A program made the translations under genes and the position numbers. From contig JAIRPH010000100.1 in NCBI GenBank assembly GCA_031257135.1, forward strand, positions 1 to 7,943: 7,943 nt of DNA, in the 5' to 3' direction. The notes under the pieces are model-generated. The model saw nothing but the letters and a program-made list of their open reading frames with translations, had not been told where the DNA came from and searched no databases. Within the stretch, counting starts at the first letter, position 1; each line of letters begins with the position of its first letter. This document shows, one piece after another, positions 4,357 through 7,943 of this stretch. The stretch comes from Spirochaetaceae bacterium. GTDB lineage: Bacteria; Spirochaetota; Spirochaetia; Treponematales; Breznakiellaceae.

Positions 4357-6926
4357 TAGTAACTCCATTTGAATCCTATTGACGGCAGTGGGAGGGGCAT
4401 TTCGTAGGATGCCGAATCACTGCCGGTATCTTCTTCGCCGGTATAGCTGTTGAAGGAAGTATTCGCCTGAGCTTTATATATCAGGGAGGTAAGGTTTTCA
4501 ACGGCGACATATAACTCGCCTTGAACCTTTCCCTTCGCGTTAAAGAAGTACCATGAGAGTTTCAGGTCTAGCGGCACCGACCAAGTGGTGCGTTCGTTAT
4601 CGTCGTAGACGGAAGTTCTCTTCCATTTTTCGATAATCGTACCGTTTACAGGGCTGTTATTGTCGTAGATGAGAACCGGATAGCTTTCGATGGAGCCTAC
4701 TTTGGACTTAGGTCTTCCCGATGCAAGCCCGAAGTGGATGGAAAGGTTCAGCCGAGGGATGGGCTTGATGTTGAGAATTACGTTAAGGTTGTGGAACCGG
4801 TGAAACGAGGGGTAATACCAATCGCTTCCCACTGAACTGTCCGGGTCTCCGTCGGGGTTCCGGTAGCGAGCGTAGTTGAAGGAGTAGGAAATCCAGCCGT
4901 CCCAGTAGCGGGACTCGAATTTTTGGAGCATGAAGTCAAAGCCCGCGCTGATGCCTTCGCCGTTGAATTTATATACCGCTTCGGTACTGCCGGGTTCGAT
5001 ATTTCCGTACATATACGATCTATCGAACATATATTTGAAGTATCCTTCTATATTGAAACTGAATCCGCCGGCGAAATCTATCTTCGTTCCAGCCACGGAA
5101 GTCCAGGAGCGGTTTTGCTTCATTTCAAAATCGTCGATGCCGTAGCGGTTTTCGATTAAGGTTATTCCCTCGTTGACCGATGAAAACAAGCCGGTTCCGA
5201 TGGTCGCGCTCAGGGATTCGATGACGCCGTAGTTTTTGAGGATATTAAAATCCAGATTCAGCCGGGGATTGAACGCCGGATAGGTCTGTACCGTAAAATC
5301 CCGCCCCACAAAGTAGAGATGATCCAGCCTCAGTCCCAATTCCGCGCCGAAAAAGCTGTTAGGCGAGGTATATTCCGCGGCGGCGTAGGCTGACGTGGTA
5401 AAGCCTTGGTTTAAGACGTCAATCGTATAATCAATGGGGAAATGCAGATACAGGTTAGGCGGAACGCCTGTGGGGAACATATCCGGAGGGATATCCGGGG
5501 GGATATTTCCCGGGGGGATCCACCGCTCAACGTACGCGTGAATGTCAGCGTTGTGTTTCCATTGGGCGTAGAGTTCCTGAATCCCGAAGGCAAGAAGGAA
5601 GCCTTTGCCTATATCCCAGTCCAAATCAGCGCGTCCTTGAACGTTTGCGGTGACGGTTTTTCCGTCGATATCCATGCTGTTTTCCGGGAGTTCGTAATAC
5701 TCGGGATGATCTTTGTTGAAGATGTTAATAAGGTCAGCCCATTGTTCTTTGAAGACGTCAGAATACCAGACTTTGATGTTATTATAGACGTTTCCCTCTG
5801 CAAGAGCTTGATGATATCCGACGCCTGCGGTTCCCCTGAGTACCATCGAAGCCGTCGGGTTGAAGGCGACTCCTCCGATTAAGAAGCCGGTGCTGTTATT
5901 CCAGTCGAAGGTCATATTGGACTGGCTTTCCAAAGGTCCGTTTACGCTTTCGTTTTCGTAGGATACGCCGATGCCGTCTCCGCCGATGAAGCCGTTAAGG
6001 GTCGCTTCCAAGTCCGGGGTGAAACGGTAGTTTACGGACAATGCGGAGCTTCGGATATACGGCGCGACTCGGACGTATTGGACTTCTTCTACAAAGAGTT
6101 TGGCTAAAGCGATAAAAGGGTCCCAGTAGGTTGTTTTTCCCATGATCATGACTCCTCCTTTTCCCCACAGGGGAAAGGAGAGGTTGAGGTTAGCCGCGCT
6201 GGTAGAGAATCCTAATTCAGCTTCTACTTCGGTGGGAGATGGGTCTCGGGAGGTTACTTCCAGAAGCCCCGAAACCGTATGTCCGTAGCGGACGGAAAAA
6301 ACGCCGTGAGAGAGCCTCGCGCTTTGAACCATTCGGGGATCGAAGATGGAAGCTCCTCCGCCCCAGTGGTAGGGGAATTCGATGTAAAAGCCGTCGAATA
6401 CCGCGGTTAAATCTCCCGGCTCGCCGCCCCGGATCGAGGGCAGGGCGTTAAACATTCCCGTATATCCTACCCCGGGCAGGAGCTTGATCGAGGTCATCAC
6501 GTCCTCGACGATGCCGATTTCAGCGGTTTGGGTAAGCTGTTTATCGGCTATGGCTACGCTCCTGCCGGTTTTCGTTTCGCTGGTTCCGGGCTTACTGGCT
6601 TCCACTACCAGTTCTTGGCTTTCCATGATTCCGCTCATCCGCAGTCCCGCAGTAACCCTAGCTCCCTCTGCCGGAACCGTCAGCCTCCGGTTTTCGTAGC
6701 CCGGATACGCAACCTGAACCGTTACCTCCTGATTATCAGGAACCGCAACAACCGCTTTTCCCGCTTCATCGCAGATATATTCCTGTCCATCCCAAGACCG
6801 TATCAGCGCGCCCTCAAGGGGAAGCCCCAAATCCGTATCTTCAACATATATTTCAACCTCCCGGGCGCAGAGCGAAGCCCATCCCCACAAAAAGATCGTC
6901 AAGCAAAGCAACCGTTTAACCGGCAT
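4356..6926 (-). CDS. TonB-dependent outer-membrane receptor, 856 aa
   Basis: An outer-membrane, ligand-gated beta-barrel transporter powered by TonB. A signal peptide covers about residues 1-21 (cleavage after SLCA). It is followed by a carboxypeptidase-regulatory-like beta-sandwich at about 22-97 (EGALIRSWDGQEYICDEAGK, then a YPGYENRRL strand). A TonB-box-like stretch ESQELVVEA lies at 102-110. The plug covers about 121-229, with typical LLPGVGYTG, ALPSIRGGEPGD and VRYGHTVSGLLEVTSRDP. The remainder is the barrel, ending in the aromatic residue Tyr expected for barrel assembly (SIGFKWSY). A Pro-rich stretch at 470-491 probably sits in a loop. It is the first gene of the operon, with GGAG (plus CTCC, 6932-6935) 5 nt before ATG. 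The N-terminal domain is common in large nutrient-uptake receptors, but no residue identifies the substrate, which could be a metal chelate, glycan or other ligand. Confidence 0.93.
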   Translation of the reverse strand: MPVKRLLCLTIFLWGWASLCAREVEIYVEDTDLGLPLEGALIRSWDGQEYICDEAGKAVVAVPDNQEVTVQVAYPGYENRRLTVPAEGARVTAGLRMSGIMESQELVVEASKPGTSETKTGRSVAIADKQLTQTAEIGIVEDVMTSIKLLPGVGYTGMFNALPSIRGGEPGDLTAVFDGFYIEFPYHWGGGASIFDPRMVQSARLSHGVFSVRYGHTVSGLLEVTSRDPSPTEVEAELGFSTSAANLNLSFPLWGKGGVMIMGKTTYWDPFIALAKLFVEEVQYVRVAPYIRSSALSVNYRFTPDLEATLNGFIGGDGIGVSYENESVNGPLESQSNMTFDWNNSTGFLIGGVAFNPTASMVLRGTAGVGYHQALAEGNVYNNIKVWYSDVFKEQWADLINIFNKDHPEYYELPENSMDIDGKTVTANVQGRADLDWDIGKGFLLAFGIQELYAQWKHNADIHAYVERWIPPGNIPPDIPPDMFPTGVPPNLYLHFPIDYTIDVLNQGFTTSAYAAAEYTSPNSFFGAELGLRLDHLYFVGRDFTVQTYPAFNPRLNLDFNILKNYGVIESLSATIGTGLFSSVNEGITLIENRYGIDDFEMKQNRSWTSVAGTKIDFAGGFSFNIEGYFKYMFDRSYMYGNIEPGSTEAVYKFNGEGISAGFDFMLQKFESRYWDGWISYSFNYARYRNPDGDPDSSVGSDWYYPSFHRFHNLNVILNIKPIPRLNLSIHFGLASGRPKSKVGSIESYPVLIYDNNSPVNGTIIEKWKRTSVYDDNERTTWSVPLDLKLSWYFFNAKGKVQGELYVAVENLTSLIYKAQANTSFNSYTGEEDTGSDSASYEMPLPLPSIGFKWSY

Positions 6927-6941
6927 GGCAACTCCAAACGT

Positions 6942-6988
6942 ATACTATTCTTGAAAAAATATTACCACAATATCAGCATCCTAGACAA
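6942..6988 (-). promoter_or_regulatory. Candidate promoter(s) of the TonB operon
   Basis: Two minus-strand sigma70-like pairs are visible upstream of the receptor. One is TTGTCT (plus 6983-6988), an 18-bp spacer and TAATAT (plus 6959-6964). The other is TTGTGG (plus 6965-6970), a 17-bp spacer and TAGTAT (plus 6942-6947). Each is a partial match to consensus and they overlap, so at most one is probably used. No iron-box or other operator could be recognised confidently. Confidence 0.35.
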
Positions 6989-7335
6989 GAGGGGCATCCG
7001 CTGGAATCCATGTCAAAGGACTAAAAGAGGAGGGAATCGAGGTTCGAGAACCGCGTACGCTGGAAAAAATAAAAACGGAATGGGAGGCTGACGGCAACTT
7101 TCTGGTCGTACCGATTTCCCTGCCGGCTCCTCCGCAAAAGCCGGCGAACGTTGCAAACGCAGAGGCGTCAAATTCCTTAGCGCATATACTTCAGCCTGAA
7201 CGCCGCCTTCCGCAGAGACCAGCCCTTTTTTCAAAGGCTCAGGAACCGAAGAATTCGGATAAGCCGCTATCGACTGCGGAGACGTTTAATTCGGATTCTG
7301 CTTGCCTTTATCCTGTCTTTAGGGTAGCATTAGGT
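6985..7335 (+). pseudogene. Start-less coding remnant, unknown family
   Basis: After TAG at 6982-6984 the frame is open for 117 codons and continues in frame into the toxin-like gene at 7336. It contains no ATG, GTG or TTG, so as it stands it cannot be initiated normally. The composition is protein-like rather than random: an early segment GIHVKGLKEEGIEVREPR, then LEKIKTEWEADGNFLVVPIS, followed by a Pro/Ala/Gln/Ser-rich stretch (LPAPPQKPANVANAEA) that looks like a linker. Best reading: the C-terminal part of a gene whose start was lost by deletion or by the TAG, with the operon promoter of the divergent receptor now lying across its beginning. The alternative is non-coding sequence that happens to be open, or an unusual start codon. 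I do not recognise the family. Confidence 0.35.
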
Positions 7336-7587
7336 ATGGATGAGCGGATTGTTTTTGCGCCTTCGGCATTCAAACACGGCGTTTCGGAGGAAGATATTCG
7401 GAACGCCTTCAAGATACGCCTATTTGACCACCCGATGCCCGGGGAAGAAAATAAAAATCTGCTTATCGGAATAAGCCGTAGTGGAATTGCCCTTGAAATT
7501 CTGTATAATGAGCTTGATAATAACCGTATCAAAGTATTCCATGCCATGAAATGCAGAAAAGCATATCGAGATTTTTTCGGCTTTTAG
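7336..7587 (+). CDS. Small toxin-like protein of a probable toxin-antitoxin pair (BrnT-like)
   Basis: An 83-aa protein. Visible blocks are IVFAPSAFKHGVSEEDI near the start, LLIGISRSGIALEILYN in the middle and IKVFHAMKCRKAYRDFF at the end. From memory, small proteins with a FxPSAxKHGxSxEDI opening and a VFHAMKxR ending occur beside a short acidic partner that begins with LTDEEYDALDE, as is the case here. Size, the strand-like middle and the basic final helix resemble RelE-fold toxins such as BrnT, which cleave RNA, but I see no catalytic set I can assign, so toxicity is inferred. ATG 7336 is the only usual start in this frame, and the ribosome site before it is weak (AGG directly upstream, or TTTAGGG 11 nt away). 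The stop overlaps the ribosome site of the next gene. Confidence 0.6.
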   Translation: MDERIVFAPSAFKHGVSEEDIRNAFKIRLFDHPMPGEENKNLLIGISRSGIALEILYNELDNNRIKVFHAMKCRKAYRDFFGF

Positions 7588-7596
7588 GAGAAAACC

Positions 7597-7788
7597 ATGC
7601 CCGATTTGACTGATGAAGAATACGACGCTCTGGATGAGTATTACACCGAGAATACGATCATGCCGGATACCGCGAGACTGGGGTTTTTCGCCCGCAAGTA
7701 CGGGACGACGCCGGGGCTTGACTCGGAGGTTGAGCGTGTCGGGGCTGAATATACCCCGCCCGCCGCGGCTCCGGGAAGGCTCTTATAG
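7597..7788 (+). CDS. Short acidic partner, probable antitoxin, possibly truncated
   Basis: A 63-aa protein with an acidic, helical N-terminus (LTDEEYDALDEYYTEN) and a central GFFARKYGTTPGLDSEVERV. The ribosome site AGGAG (7586-7590) shares bases with the stop codon of the preceding gene, so the two are translationally coupled, the usual layout of a type II toxin-antitoxin pair with toxin first. From memory, partners of this kind carry a longer C-terminal half with a helix-turn DNA-binding segment. Here the chain turns into Pro/Ala/Gly-rich TPPAAAPGRLL and stops, which may mean the end has been lost. Which protein neutralises which is inferred from order and charge only. Confidence 0.55.
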   Translation: MPDLTDEEYDALDEYYTENTIMPDTARLGFFARKYGTTPGLDSEVERVGAEYTPPAAAPGRLL

Positions 7789-7809
7789 AAAAAAATAGAA
7801 AAAGAAAAA

Positions 7810-7825
7810 TAAGCCGGCGGGCTTA
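7810..7825 (-). terminator. Hairpin with terminator shape on the minus strand
   Basis: TAAGCC (7810-7815) pairs with GGCTTA (7820-7825) around a GGCG loop. On the minus strand it is followed by T-rich sequence (complement of the A-rich 7788-7809), as in an intrinsic terminator. On the + strand, where both flanking genes lie, there is no T run after the stem. It may stop antisense transcription or act poorly in both directions. Confidence 0.35.
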
Positions 7826-7832
7826 AAAAGGC

Positions 7833-7863
7833 TTGACTTAACGTAAACTTGAGGTTCTATAGT
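7833..7863 (+). promoter_or_regulatory. MerR-type promoter/operator of the aldo/keto reductase
   Basis: TTGACT (-35, 7833-7838) and TATAGT (-10, 7858-7863) are separated by 19 bp instead of 17. The spacer carries an imperfect dyad: ACTTAACGT (7836-7844), AA, ACTTGAGGT (7847-7855), with 6 of 9 positions symmetric. Over-long spacers with a central dyad are the hallmark of promoters activated by MerR-family regulators, which untwist the DNA to realign the two boxes. Such regulators often control aldo/keto reductase genes. No regulator gene is in the window. The ATG lies only 10 nt after the -10 box. Confidence 0.6.
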
Positions 7864-7873
7864 CAAGGGTATT

Positions 7874-7943
7874 ATGCAATATAGAATTTATGGAAAAAAC
7901 CTCGGATTTAAGGTATCCGCTTTGGGTATGGGCTGTATGCGCC
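7874..7943 (+). CDS. Aldo/keto reductase, N-terminal part (cut by window end)
   Basis: Only the first 23 codons are present. The peptide begins MQYRIYG and continues KNLGFKVSALGMGCMR, the characteristic first beta-hairpin and strand of NADPH-dependent aldo/keto reductases (compare the common form RxxGKTGLKVSxLGFGCMR). The enzyme reduces aldehydes or ketones in the cytoplasm; the substrate cannot be told from this fragment. AAGGG at 7865-7869 lies 4 nt before the ATG and can serve as ribosome site. Transcription probably comes from the MerR-type promoter just upstream, predicting an extremely short leader. Catalytic Asp, Tyr, Lys and His lie beyond the window. Confidence 0.85.
   Translation, partial: MQYRIYGKNLGFKVSALGMGCMR

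Noticed and set aside
4357..4368. Earlier ATG (4368) for the lipoprotein
   Set aside because: It adds MELL before the signal peptide, placing an acidic residue at position 2; ATG 4356 gives a normal basic start, TAATG coupling and a GGAG 6 nt upstream.
5442..5882. Plus-strand open frame inside the receptor gene
   Set aside because: A shadow of the receptor reading frame; no initiation signals.
6528..7091. Plus-strand open frame (187 codons) crossing the receptor start
   Set aside because: Mostly antisense to the receptor, basic and low in pattern; the protein-like signal beyond 6985 is in another frame.
7613..7798. Alternative frame over the antitoxin-like gene
   Set aside because: Arg-rich without family pattern; the 7597 frame has the LTDEEYDALDE motif and an AGGAG site.
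1..7943. tRNA, rRNA or insertion sequence
   Set aside because: No cloverleaf-like or rRNA sequence, no transposase and no terminal inverted repeats were seen on reading both strands.

Overview
The window reads as an accessory stretch of a bacterial chromosome of roughly balanced GC content. It is dominated by a six-gene minus-strand operon for TonB-dependent outer-membrane transport. The organism is therefore diderm. Strong GGAG-type ribosome sites, the relaxed lipobox of the lipoprotein, and resemblance from memory of several proteins to Treponema proteins point to a spirochaete, possibly a gut treponeme. This assignment is an inference and no search was run.

Left part (1-1100, + strand). 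The first 150 bases show no gene that can be identified. Positions 153-341 hold nine contiguous 21-bp units (core AAAAACCGCTGA). They sit just upstream of a strong Shine-Dalgarno site and a 226-residue protein of unknown function (365-1045), which is closed by a strong intrinsic terminator (1060-1098).

Central part (6926 down to 1149, - strand). The genes, in transcription order, are a TonB-dependent receptor, a lipoprotein of unknown function, ExbB with a long repetitive Pro-rich tail, two different ExbD proteins, and TonB. Stops and starts overlap or nearly touch throughout (13-bp shift or TAATG, 7-nt gap, ATGA, ATGA, TAATG), so this looks like one translationally coupled unit. In it, proton-motive force would be harvested by ExbB/ExbD, passed by TonB across the periplasm, and used to open a single dedicated receptor. 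The lipoprotein is an obvious candidate accessory factor. The cargo cannot be read from the sequence.

Right part (6927-7943, + strand). A 117-codon open stretch with no start codon (6985-7335) looks like the tail of a broken gene. It runs in frame into a small gene resembling a toxin of a toxin-antitoxin pair, followed by a short acidic partner coupled through its ribosome site. After a hairpin comes a promoter with a 19-bp spacer and an internal dyad, of the type controlled by MerR-family regulators. It drives an aldo/keto reductase whose first 23 codons are in the window.

The least explained items are the phased 21-bp array, the repeated palindrome-bearing tail of ExbB, the unknown lipoprotein, and the start-less coding remnant fused in frame to the toxin-like gene.
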